Assembly: GCA_030754315.1 (NCBI GenBank)
Contig: JASMAO010000176.1
Span: forward strand, 1-6,321
Direction: 5' to 3'
Origin: SAR202 cluster bacterium
GTDB lineage: Bacteria; Chloroflexota; Dehalococcoidia; Lucifugimonadales; JASMAO01
DNA length: 6,321 nucleotides
Shown: positions 1-6,299 of the stretch, piece by piece
How the letters are laid out: each line of letters opens with the position of its first letter
Position numbering within the stretch: position 1 is the stretch's first letter
Program-made: the position numbers and the translations under genes
The notes under the pieces: generated by a model
The model's database searches: none
What the model saw: only the letters and a program-made list of their open reading frames with translations
What the model was told of the DNA's origin: nothing

Positions 1-2
1 TC

Positions 3-494
3 AATAATGCGGGAATCATGGGTCCCGAAATGCGAATGCATCAATACACAGAAAACGACTGGGACGATGTCATTACGACCAATCTCAAAGGGGTCTGGTT
101 ATGTATGAAGTACGAGATCCAATACATGCTGGCACATCGCGGCGGCACTATCGTGAATAATTCTTCTGCCGCAGGCGTGAGATCATGGCCGCGCCATTCG
201 GCATATGTGGTGTCTAAGCATGGGATTATAGGCTTGACTCGCAATACAGCTCGGGAGTACGCCAAGGACGGGATACGGGTAAATGCTGTCTGCCCTGGTT
301 GGATCGACACATCTATGCTCGACGATTTGTTTGACGGCGTCCCAGAGCGAAGGAACAAAATCTCAATCAGTCAGCCAATGGAACGGATGGGTACTCCTGA
401 GGAGGTTTCAGAGGCAGTATTGTGGCTATGTTCAGAAAAATCCTCTTACGTTAACGGTGAATGCCTGATAATCGATGGCGGACAGACAACCTGA
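3..494 (+). CDS. Short-chain dehydrogenase/reductase (SDR), 5' end cut by window edge
   Basis: This is the C-terminal two thirds of a classical SDR, an NAD(P)-dependent oxidoreductase of the cytoplasm. The open frame runs in from the left edge and begins with NNAGIMGPE, the NNAG motif that stabilises the Rossmann sheet. The ATG at 18 is therefore internal, and the TGxxxGIG cofactor motif lies outside the window. The full catalytic set is visible: Asn in TTNLKG (codon 81-83), Ser in NNSSAAG (165-167), and Tyr and Lys of YVVSK (204-206, 216-218). Then come NAVCPGWIDT and a C-terminal tail ending in IDGGQTT, typical of the FabG-like branch. Substrate cannot be told: FabG-like, 3-hydroxyacyl or sugar/alcohol dehydrogenases all share these motifs. 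The stop is TGA 492-494, and a propeller gene follows after 45 bases, so the two may be co-transcribed. The family call is firm; the specific role is unknown. Confidence 0.93.
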   Translation, partial: NNAGIMGPEMRMHQYTENDWDDVITTNLKGVWLCMKYEIQYMLAHRGGTIVNNSSAAGVRSWPRHSAYVVSKHGIIGLTRNTAREYAKDGIRVNAVCPGWIDTSMLDDLFDGVPERRNKISISQPMERMGTPEEVSEAVLWLCSEKSSYVNGECLIIDGGQTT

Positions 495-539
495 ATACAG
501 CACATCAAATTTATTTATAAGGGATGGGGGTTTGAGAGA

Positions 540-1514
540 TTGGTTAAGCTAGGAAGTGGCAACTTTACTTATGACGTTTCGGGTGAGAATTTCGGTAATT
601 TGCTGGATGGGTGGAGCTACAAGGAGGCGACTGCGGTAGCGGTGGATTCGAAAGATAATATATATGTTTTCAATCGTGGAAACCATCCAGTCATCGTCTT
701 GGACACTGACGGGAACGTGCAACGTTCTTGGGGAGAGGGTATCTTTGACAATGCACATGGCGTCTCAGTAGGCCCAGATGACTCAATTTTCTGCATTGAT
801 GCGGGGGACCACACAGTACGAAAATTTACTCCAGAAGGCAAACTTTTGATGACTCTTGGCGAGCAGGGCATTCCCTCTGGTGCCAATAGCGGCAATCCTT
901 TCAACCGCCCTACCCATGTAGCTGTGGACCCGCGAAATGGGGACATCTTTGTTTCAGATGGCTACAGCAACGCCGCGGTCCACAAATATTCTCCGAATGG
1001 CCGATTGATCAAGTCTTGGGGCCGGTCTGGCACTGATCCGGGGGAGTTCAATACCGTCCATAACATTGCGGTTGATCGTGAAGGATGGGTATATGTGGCC
1101 GATAGAGAGAACCATCGGGTCCAAGTTTTCTCATCAAACGGGAAGTTTGAGACCCAGTGGGTAAATCTTGCCCTGGCCGCCGGCATTTATGTGGACCAAA
1201 GACAAACGAAGCAGATTGTCTACGTCGCCGAGTTCTATGCCGGTATACCGGAAAACCCTACTGGTTACGGCAACTTCACTGCTAAGCGCCTTGGGCCGCG
1301 TGTCACAGTGTTTGACACTAGTGGAAATGTGCTTGCTCGTGTTGGGGACGAGCCTTTGGGGGAGGAGCCTGGCCAGTTCATAACGCCTCATGGCATAGCA
1401 GTCGATTCCCTAGGGAACATATATGTCGCAGAGGTTTCCTTTTCCGCCTACGGCAGCAGGCAAACCCCACCCCGAGAGGTTCGGTCGCTCCAAAAACTGG
1501 CCAAACAACCTTAG
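540..1514 (+). CDS. NHL-repeat six-bladed beta-propeller protein, PAL-like (copy 1)
   Basis: A 324-residue protein made of NHL-type blades, each with a core like VAVDSKDNIYVFNRG followed by HPVIVLDTDG. Blades begin near residues 30, 72, 124, 174, 212 and 284. It resembles the lyase domain (PAL) of peptidylglycine alpha-amidating enzymes, which binds zinc through channel histidines and splits alpha-hydroxyglycine into an amide and glyoxylate. Here His73 (AHG), His126 (THVAVD), His174 (VHNIAVD) and His284 (PHGIAVD) sit at equivalent blade positions and could line such a channel. That is inference, and many NHL proteins are only binding scaffolds. No signal peptide or membrane segment is visible, so a cytoplasmic place is likely. 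The start is TTG 540: it aligns with the ATG of the paralogue at 1608 (LGSG-x-x-x-Y-x-VSG) and there is no in-frame ATG until residue 104. The SD is weak, a G-rich run at 521-530. It lies 45 bases after the SDR and 93 before its paralogue. Confidence 0.85.
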   Translation: MVKLGSGNFTYDVSGENFGNLLDGWSYKEATAVAVDSKDNIYVFNRGNHPVIVLDTDGNVQRSWGEGIFDNAHGVSVGPDDSIFCIDAGDHTVRKFTPEGKLLMTLGEQGIPSGANSGNPFNRPTHVAVDPRNGDIFVSDGYSNAAVHKYSPNGRLIKSWGRSGTDPGEFNTVHNIAVDREGWVYVADRENHRVQVFSSNGKFETQWVNLALAAGIYVDQRQTKQIVYVAEFYAGIPENPTGYGNFTAKRLGPRVTVFDTSGNVLARVGDEPLGEEPGQFITPHGIAVDSLGNIYVAEVSFSAYGSRQTPPREVRSLQKLAKQP

Positions 1515-1607
1515 AATACATACCATACTGATTGAGTCAGGGAAATAGACGCGCGGAAGCTAGTTATGCACCATGAGGCCAGAGAAAATATCTGTTGGAG
1601 GATCTAA

Positions 1608-2558
1608 ATGGCGATATTAGGTAGCGGGAAATATAGGTACGAAGTTTCCGGTGATAATTTCGGGGATCTGCCCGATGGTTGGGTATACAGAGAGGGCACC
1701 GCTTGTGCGGTTGATTCAAAGGACAATGTTTATGTTTTCAACCGAGGTGGGCATCCGGTTATAGTATTCGATAGCGATGGCAAATTCTTGAATTCTTGGG
1801 GTGATGGTATATTCAGCAGTCCCCACGGTATTACCATCGGCCCTGATGACTCGGTGTATTGCGTAGATAATGGAGATCATACAATCCGGAAATTCACGGT
1901 CCACGGTGAACTTTTGATGACCATCGGAGAGAAAGATCAATCGTCTCCGCCCATGAGCGGCAAGCCGTTTAACAGGCCGACCCATCTCGCCGTAGATCCC
2001 AGAAATGGAGATCTGTACATAGCCGATGGATACAGTAACGCAAGCGTGCATAAATACACTGCAGATGGCGAGTATGTTACTTCTTGGGGCGAATCTGGTA
2101 CCGACGACGGGCAATTCAATATTGTCCACAATATAGGAATGAGTTCAGACGGCCGTATATATATCGGCGATCGAGAGAACCACCGAGTTCAGGTATTTGA
2201 TGCTGACGGTAACCACCAGGCGACATGGGGCAATATGTCAATGGCCGCCGCCGTATGTGTCGACTATCGCACGACAGGACTTGTCTATGTTGGAGAATAC
2301 TTTGCAGGTATTGCAAGTAACAATATTGGGAAGCGTCTTGGGCCGAGAGTGTCTATCTACGACCTTGAGGGTAAATTGATTGAGAGACTTAGCGAAGAGT
2401 CTTACGGTGACGAACCTGGCCGGTTCTATTCACCCCATGGCATTGATGTGGACTCCAAAGGGAACATCTATGTTGCGGATGTATCGTACAGTGAATATGG
2501 ACGCCTCCTAGATCCACCACAAGAACTCCGTTCTATGCAAAAACTCGCAAAAATTTGA
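1608..2558 (+). CDS. NHL-repeat six-bladed beta-propeller protein, PAL-like (copy 2)
   Basis: A 316-residue paralogue of the preceding gene, with the same start pattern and the same ending (LRSMQKLAK against VRSLQKLAK). By my count 41 of the first 60 residues are identical, and alignment is gap-free to about residue 235. There copy 1 carries about eight extra residues around its PTGYGNFT segment. The candidate channel histidines are kept: His73 (PHGITIG), His126 (THLAVD), His174 (VHNIG) and His277 (PHGIDVD). DRENHRVQVF at 188-197 is identical in both copies. The start is ATG 1608, behind a good SD, GGAGG at 1597-1601 with 6 bases of spacing; copy 1 has a TTG start and a poor SD, so the two may be translated at different rates. 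No signal peptide is visible. Likely function is a PAL-like lyase or a ligand-binding propeller; the substrate is unknown. DNA divergence shows the duplication is old. Confidence 0.86.
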   Translation: MAILGSGKYRYEVSGDNFGDLPDGWVYREGTACAVDSKDNVYVFNRGGHPVIVFDSDGKFLNSWGDGIFSSPHGITIGPDDSVYCVDNGDHTIRKFTVHGELLMTIGEKDQSSPPMSGKPFNRPTHLAVDPRNGDLYIADGYSNASVHKYTADGEYVTSWGESGTDDGQFNIVHNIGMSSDGRIYIGDRENHRVQVFDADGNHQATWGNMSMAAAVCVDYRTTGLVYVGEYFAGIASNNIGKRLGPRVSIYDLEGKLIERLSEESYGDEPGRFYSPHGIDVDSKGNIYVADVSYSEYGRLLDPPQELRSMQKLAKI

Positions 2559-2590
2559 GCCCTGGCGGAAAGCCGTCTCTGGATTCGGGT

Positions 2591-2665
2591 TGGATGACGA
2601 AAGACGGGCCAGTATCCATAGTAAATGAGGTTGTTTGGTTCTGATCCTGTTTTTGCGGTCATCCA
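2591..2665. repeat. Imperfect inverted repeat in the 286-base intergenic gap
   Basis: TGGATGAC at 2591-2598 is matched by its exact complement GTCATCCA at 2658-2665, and looser similarity continues inward (GACGAAAGACGGGCCAG against the complement of CTGATCCTGTTTTTGCGGTC). The arms are about 60 bases apart. It could be a decayed small interspersed repeat (MITE-like) or a transcript-folding element. There is no U-run, so it does not look like an intrinsic terminator. The rest of the gap from 2559 to about 2790 holds no gene I can support. Confidence 0.3.
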
Positions 2666-2791
2666 GACTCTACCATTCAATAGTGGCCACGCCTAGAATG
2701 GGTTTTTGAATATTTGAAAACGAATCTCCCTTTCAACTACAGTGGCCTCGATATGTGTATACAGGCTGACACAGCGGGATTTCATCTCTAT

Positions 2792-2796
2792 GGAGG
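2792..2796 (+). promoter_or_regulatory. Strong Shine-Dalgarno site (GGAGG) ahead of a short frame
   Basis: GGAGG is followed 8 bases later by GTG 2805, in the spacing expected for a working start. It lies nearly 50 bases ahead of ATG 2845, too far to serve the DUF1801 gene directly, so it either drives the short frame at 2805 or is chance. Confidence 0.35.
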
Positions 2797-2804
2797 GCGG
2801 CAAT

Positions 2805-2855
2805 GTGAATAATTATTGGAAGGAACAACAACGGTACTGGCTAAATGCCTCGTAG
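2805..2855 (+). CDS. Possible 16-residue leader peptide overlapping the DUF1801 start
   Basis: GTG 2805 opens a 16-codon frame, read as MNNYWKEQQRYWLNAS, ending at TAG 2853-2855. It has a well-placed GGAGG upstream and its end overlaps the first codons of the DUF1801 gene (ATG 2845) in another frame, a layout seen in translational coupling. An in-frame ATG at 2790 would add five codons but has no SD. The peptide has no recognisable family and is rich in aromatic and polar residues. This may be a real leader, a relic of a longer N-terminus, or chance; frames this short arise easily. Confidence 0.2.
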   Translation: MNNYWKEQQRYWLNAS

Positions 2856-3186
2856 CAAGAATGTAGACTCTTGGTTGTACGAGCAAGATCCTTCAATTCG
2901 ACAGATCGCTCAGCTCTTGCGAGACTTGATTTTCAGTATTGCGCCCGAACTCAAGGAGTCTATTAAATGGAGTAATCCGTCTTATGAAAAGCATGGCAAT
3001 GTAGTTTATATCTCAGCAACTGACACCGATGTTACTGTAGGGTTCTTTAGCCGAGTTATTGTTCCTCCAGACACATCTGAAAAATCGCACAGCCTTAGTT
3101 TAAGGAGCCTCGAAGACGTCGATGTGTCCCAAATCACAACTGCTCTCCAAGAGGCCCTCAGAATCGATGTGATGGAACCTCGGTAA
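2845..3186 (+). CDS. DUF1801 (YdhG/YobT-like) domain protein
   Basis: A 113-residue protein spanning one DUF1801 domain. The family signature is SIKWSNPSYEKHGNVVYI at residues 39-56, followed by the VGFF strand (65-68) and a C-terminal part, SLRSLEDVDVSQI (85-97), that matches the usual 'R.i.l.s.edid' segment. The family is small, cytoplasmic and widespread; some members in Bacillus (Fra/YdhG) have been linked to iron delivery, but most are uncharacterised, so no function is given. The start is fixed at ATG 2845 because an in-frame TAA stands at 2842-2844. No SD lies at normal distance: GGAAGGA at 2818-2824 is 20 bases away, so start-up may depend on the short frame that overlaps it. The gene stands alone, with 286 bases before and 118 after. 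Confidence 0.8.
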   Translation: MPRSKNVDSWLYEQDPSIRQIAQLLRDLIFSIAPELKESIKWSNPSYEKHGNVVYISATDTDVTVGFFSRVIVPPDTSEKSHSLSLRSLEDVDVSQITTALQEALRIDVMEPR

Positions 3187-3282
3187 TACTCACCTAGATT
3201 GACTATAGTTAATGTTTCGAAGATCTTTCATACCAAGGTTCCTAGGGATGGCATCTTAAGAATGTCACACAGTATTAAGCTG

Positions 3283-3304
3283 AATAGTTACCGCCCCAAC
3301 TATT
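3283..3304. promoter_or_regulatory. Perfect 7-bp dyad abutting the first queG ATG
   Basis: AATAGTT (3283-3289) and AACTATT (3298-3304) are exact reverse complements around an 8-base C-rich spacer, ending on the base before ATG 3305. Only one of seven pairs is G-C, so an RNA hairpin would be weak; a protein-binding operator fits better. Function is inference. Confidence 0.35.
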
Positions 3305-4465
3305 ATGGAAAGATCACGTCGGATGAATAAACTCGAACATACTGTTAAACAACTCGGTATGGCGCTGGGATTTAATTTGGTAGGAATTGGCTCAGCAGAA
3401 CCCTTTTTTCGGGACGAACAAGCTGCGCTTGAACGGATACGCGAAGGAATGATGGATGGCCTGCCTTGGTATACAGAAGAGCGTGTTCACAAGGCTACTC
3501 ATCCTGAAGAACTATTGCCCGGTGCCCGTTCCATCATCTCATTGGCTATCAGTTACAACAACAAATCTGAAGTTTCCCACAATGGAATCGCCGGCAGAAT
3601 AGCGCGCTATGCTTGGGGTGACGACTATCACCAGGTACTGAAAGACAAACTGAAGGAATTCGTAGTTAGACTGGGCGACAGCTTACAGGAGCGAGTCCGA
3701 ACACGGATCTTTGTAGATGATGGTCCCATGAATGATCGGGCCGCCGCAGAAAGGGCGGGCATCGGCTGGTTTGGAAAGAATACTAACATCCTCACACCGA
3801 GCCACGGCTCGTGGGTATTGCTGGGCCAAGTAATTACCGATTTGGATCTGGTTCCGGATGAACCATTACTTAAAAACTGTGGCGATTGCGTTCGTTGTAT
3901 AGAAAGCTGTCCGACGGGCGCGATTGTTGCGCCATATGCCATCGACAATAGAAGGTGTATTTCATTCCTGACCATTGAACTTCGTGGAACGATCCCTAGG
4001 GAGCTTCGGCCTTTGGTCGGTGATTGGATATTCGGCTGTGATATTTGTCAGGATGTTTGTCCGGTCAACCGAGAGGTGCCTCAAACACTTGAACCTGCGT
4101 TCAAGCAACGCCACGATTTTGCAGCTCCAGAGTTACTACCGCTGCTTAGCCTCGATGACAAAAGCTTTCAAGATCGGTTTCGAAACAGTCCTGTTAAAAG
4201 AGCCAAAAGAGTGGGCTTACAAAGGAATGTTTGCGTGGCTCTTGGCAATATCGCAGACCCTATAGCCATACCTGCCCTGAGGCGATCTCTTCTAAACGCC
4301 GAAACATTGGTTAGGGTACACGCGGCCTGGGCCCTTGGTCGGATAGGCACCTTTGAGGCTGCAGATGCTCTCAACCGCGCATTGAATTCAGGCCCTGATC
4401 TTGCGGTCAAGGCAGAAATAGAACAGTCTCTCATGGATCTGCACGGCAACGTCGGGAGAGTCTAA
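3305..4465 (+). CDS. queG: Epoxyqueuosine reductase QueG
   Basis: QueG reduces epoxyqueuosine to queuosine at the wobble base of GUN-anticodon tRNAs, using cobalamin and two [4Fe-4S] clusters. The 386 residues show the whole family plan. An N-terminal cobalamin-binding part begins near LGFNLVGIGSAEP. The conserved DDGPMNDRAAAERAGIGWFG segment (138-157) carries the expected catalytic Asp144. The ferredoxin-like part has all eight cluster cysteines: C192, C195, C198, C202 (CGDCVRCIESCP), C218, C245, C248 and C252 (CDICQDVCP). A C-terminal HEAT-like region (about 300-375, with RVHAAWALGRIG) fits tRNA binding. The start is uncertain: ATG 3305 has no SD and abuts a dyad, while in-frame ATG 3323 (MNKLEHTVKQLG) gives a more usual N-terminus behind a purine-rich stretch at 3307-3313. 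The TAA at 4463-4465 is one base from the next start, so the pair is surely co-transcribed. Function is near certain. Confidence 0.96.
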   Translation: MERSRRMNKLEHTVKQLGMALGFNLVGIGSAEPFFRDEQAALERIREGMMDGLPWYTEERVHKATHPEELLPGARSIISLAISYNNKSEVSHNGIAGRIARYAWGDDYHQVLKDKLKEFVVRLGDSLQERVRTRIFVDDGPMNDRAAAERAGIGWFGKNTNILTPSHGSWVLLGQVITDLDLVPDEPLLKNCGDCVRCIESCPTGAIVAPYAIDNRRCISFLTIELRGTIPRELRPLVGDWIFGCDICQDVCPVNREVPQTLEPAFKQRHDFAAPELLPLLSLDDKSFQDRFRNSPVKRAKRVGLQRNVCVALGNIADPIAIPALRRSLLNAETLVRVHAAWALGRIGTFEAADALNRALNSGPDLAVKAEIEQSLMDLHGNVGRV

Positions 4466-4466
4466 A

Positions 4467-5237
4467 TTGGCCGCAAGAATATTCCTCGTTAACGTGGGCT
4501 CCAATGCGAGTCATAATTTCACAAGTCCCATGTTCAACGATGGCACCTTTGAATTTCTACCTATCCCGGAAACTCTTAGTCTCAGAGGTGAAAATGTAGT
4601 TAGGTATCGTGATCTTCGCTCCCACTACGATCCCGAAAAAGATTTGCTCAAGTATATTCCTGAACGCTTCTGGAACATGGGTGCACACGCGGACCCAGAA
4701 TTTGACACGTTTACGTATGGCGATAATTGTGAACGGAGCCCCAGGGCAGCTTCGCTAAAAAAGATAGGGATGTCCGATTACCTATTCTTCATAGCACGCT
4801 TGGAAAATTGGGATGGAGATGCGGCTAAAGGTGTCTACGGTTTCTATATGATCGGGTTTCTTGAAGTGGCTGCAGTTCTTGAAGACGTCACAGAGATGCC
4901 GGAGGCCCATGTGATCGCCCGTTTTGGACGTAACGCCCACATTAGGCGGGGACTCAGCGATCGGCGGTTATGGGACCGATTTTGGGTCATCTCAGGCTCG
5001 ACACACTCCCAACGATTTAAACGTGCTGTGCCAGTCACTAGAGAGATAGCAAATCAAGTGTTTTCTGCTGCCGATGGGTCACCATGGCGATGGGATTCGA
5101 GGCGAACCGATCTTCAAGTTATCGGCTCTTACACGAGAACCTGTCGCTGTGTCATTGACCCATTAATTCCCGGCCAACAAACGCGATCCGATATTTTCTG
5201 GAGTTGGGTGGATGATCACAGTGATTCATTACAATAG
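4467..5237 (+). CDS. Nmad3-like (nucleotide modification associated domain 3) protein
   Basis: A 256-residue protein that I match by pattern to the Nmad3 family, predicted from comparative genomics to be tied to modified nucleotides and never, to my knowledge, given a reaction. Features that fit: an opening strand ARIFLVNVGSN, then SPMFNDGTFEFLPIPE (20-35), YRDL (47-50), HADPEFDTFTYGDN (74-87), a GxxDYLFFIARL strand (101-112), GFYMIGFLEV (125-134), NAHIRR (156-161) and a C-terminal basic stretch. There is no signal peptide or membrane segment. The start is TTG 4467, with GGGAG at 4454-4458 eight bases upstream inside the queG end; the next in-frame Met is residue 22, which would remove the conserved first strand. 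It sits one base after the queG stop, implying translational coupling and perhaps a shared 7-deazaguanine or tRNA role. The family call is moderate; the function is unknown. Confidence 0.65.
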   Translation: MAARIFLVNVGSNASHNFTSPMFNDGTFEFLPIPETLSLRGENVVRYRDLRSHYDPEKDLLKYIPERFWNMGAHADPEFDTFTYGDNCERSPRAASLKKIGMSDYLFFIARLENWDGDAAKGVYGFYMIGFLEVAAVLEDVTEMPEAHVIARFGRNAHIRRGLSDRRLWDRFWVISGSTHSQRFKRAVPVTREIANQVFSAADGSPWRWDSRRTDLQVIGSYTRTCRCVIDPLIPGQQTRSDIFWSWVDDHSDSLQ

Positions 5238-5301
5238 ATTGAGATGCGCGAAGGCAGGTCCATTCGATACACTGTCGTGTGGACATCTGTACTATGTCAA
5301 T

Positions 5302-5309
5302 AAAGGAGG
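5302..5309 (+). promoter_or_regulatory. Near-perfect Shine-Dalgarno (AAAGGAGG) that sets the dehydrogenase start
   Basis: AAAGGAGG is followed after 5 bases by TTG 5315. This is the best ribosome site in the window. It lies inside the frame extended from GTG 5279, which itself has no SD, so it argues for TTG 5315 as the true start. Confidence 0.75.
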
Positions 5310-5314
5310 CTGTT

Positions 5315-6286
5315 TTGAAGATTCTTATGGCGGGGCAAAATGAAGGGATTAGAGATGAAGATAGGCCGCTAGTCGAAGAATTGAGGAATAAATACGCAGG
5401 CGTATCTTTTGTTGAAGCGGGATCCTCTAAAGAGCAGATTATTCAGGTCAGAGATTGCGAAGTTTATTATGGGTGGCCGGCACGGGAAGTCTACATTGCT
5501 GGAAACCACTTGAAGTGGATTCATTGTCCAGGAACAGGCGTGGATGAATTAACTAAGATACCTGAATTGGTCGCGAGTGATGTGGTTGTTACTAACGCTC
5601 GAGGTCCTCATGCGCCTCCGATGGCAGATCACACGCTCGGACTGATTCTAGGTTTGGCTCATCGGCTGCATGAACAACGAGATGATCAACGAGAACACGT
5701 CTGGGACACTGATAAGTACTTGGATACCTTTGTCGAGTTGGCTGGTAGCAACATGGGAATTTTGTCCCTAGGAGACATTGGAACAGAGATAGCCAAACGC
5801 GCCTTTGGATTTGACATGAATGTGTATGCTGTAGACTTGCACCCACGACCAGCCCCTCCGACCGTTAAAGAAGTGTGGGGATTAGACCGCCTCGACGACC
5901 TTTTGGCTATGTCAGACTGGTTTGTGGTCACATCACCAATAACTGTAGACACTGTAGGTATGATAGATCGACGGAGGTTAGGTCTGTTGAAAGATGGCGC
6001 TCGCGTTATCATTATCTCCCGTGGCGGGATTGTGGATGAGCAAGCACTAGCCGATGAGTTGATGTCGGGTCGCTTGGGTGGAGCAGGGATTGACGCATTT
6101 TCAGAAGAGCCACTATCAGACGATAGCCCATTCTGGGATTTACCTAATGTGATCGTATCTCCGCATTCGTCTGCACATACCCCTGACATGACCGAAGGCC
6201 GCCGCCGCATTTTCGTCGAGAATTTGCGGAGGTATGTTGCCAAAGACCCGTTTTTATACGTCGTGGATAAGAAAGCGGGCTTCTAA
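5315..6286 (+). CDS. D-isomer-specific 2-hydroxyacid dehydrogenase
   Basis: A 323-residue NAD(P)-dependent enzyme that interconverts 2-keto acids and D-2-hydroxy acids in the cytoplasm; glyoxylate/hydroxypyruvate reductase or phosphoglycerate dehydrogenase-like substrates are possible but not decided by sequence. Counting from TTG 5315 (MKILMAGQNEG), the catalytic triad is complete: Arg236 in ISRGGIVDE, Glu265 in FSEEPL and His284 in SPHSSAHT. HTLGLILGLAHRL at 108-120 is the usual helix before the nucleotide domain, and Asp174 in YAVDLHPRP suggests NAD rather than NADP. Odd point: the nucleotide loop reads SLGDIG (151-156), so the first Gly of GxGxxG is Ser. GTG 5279 would add 12 residues (MDICTMSIKEAV) that fit no family start and lack an SD. 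It follows the Nmad3-like gene by 77 bases, and the full SD suggests its own efficient translation. Confidence 0.92.
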   Translation: MKILMAGQNEGIRDEDRPLVEELRNKYAGVSFVEAGSSKEQIIQVRDCEVYYGWPAREVYIAGNHLKWIHCPGTGVDELTKIPELVASDVVVTNARGPHAPPMADHTLGLILGLAHRLHEQRDDQREHVWDTDKYLDTFVELAGSNMGILSLGDIGTEIAKRAFGFDMNVYAVDLHPRPAPPTVKEVWGLDRLDDLLAMSDWFVVTSPITVDTVGMIDRRRLGLLKDGARVIIISRGGIVDEQALADELMSGRLGGAGIDAFSEEPLSDDSPFWDLPNVIVSPHSSAHTPDMTEGRRRIFVENLRRYVAKDPFLYVVDKKAGF

Positions 6287-6293
6287 TATCGGA

Positions 6294-6299
6294 TATAAT
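6294..6299 (+). promoter_or_regulatory. Consensus -10 hexamer (TATAAT) after the last gene
   Basis: A perfect TATAAT lies 8 bases after the dehydrogenase stop. No -35 is seen at 17 bases upstream (GAAAGC at 6271-6276) and there is no extended -10. It may be a promoter for a gene beyond the right edge, or chance. Confidence 0.2.

Noticed and set aside
1716..2129. 137-codon open frame on the - strand within propeller copy 2
   Set aside because: Antisense shadow of a clear NHL-repeat gene; no SD or recognisable domain.
2468..2680. 70-codon - strand frame covering the end of propeller copy 2 and the gap
   Set aside because: Half of it is antisense to a real gene and the rest lies in the inverted-repeat region; the protein has no recognisable features.
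2714..2736. TTGAAA ... TTTCAA hairpin as a terminator
   Set aside because: A 6-bp A/T-rich stem with an 11-base loop and no U-run after it; too weak.
3199..3234. TTGACT at 3199-3204 as a -35 element for queG
   Set aside because: At 16-19 bases downstream there is no acceptable -10 hexamer (GATCTT and ATCTTT at the best spacings).
3187..3304. PreQ1 riboswitch ahead of queG
   Set aside because: No short hairpin with the A-rich tail typical of PreQ1 aptamers was found, and queG is not a usual target.
5686..6243. 185-codon open frame on the - strand within the dehydrogenase gene
   Set aside because: It lies wholly antisense to a well-supported gene with intact catalytic motifs and its translation shows no family features.
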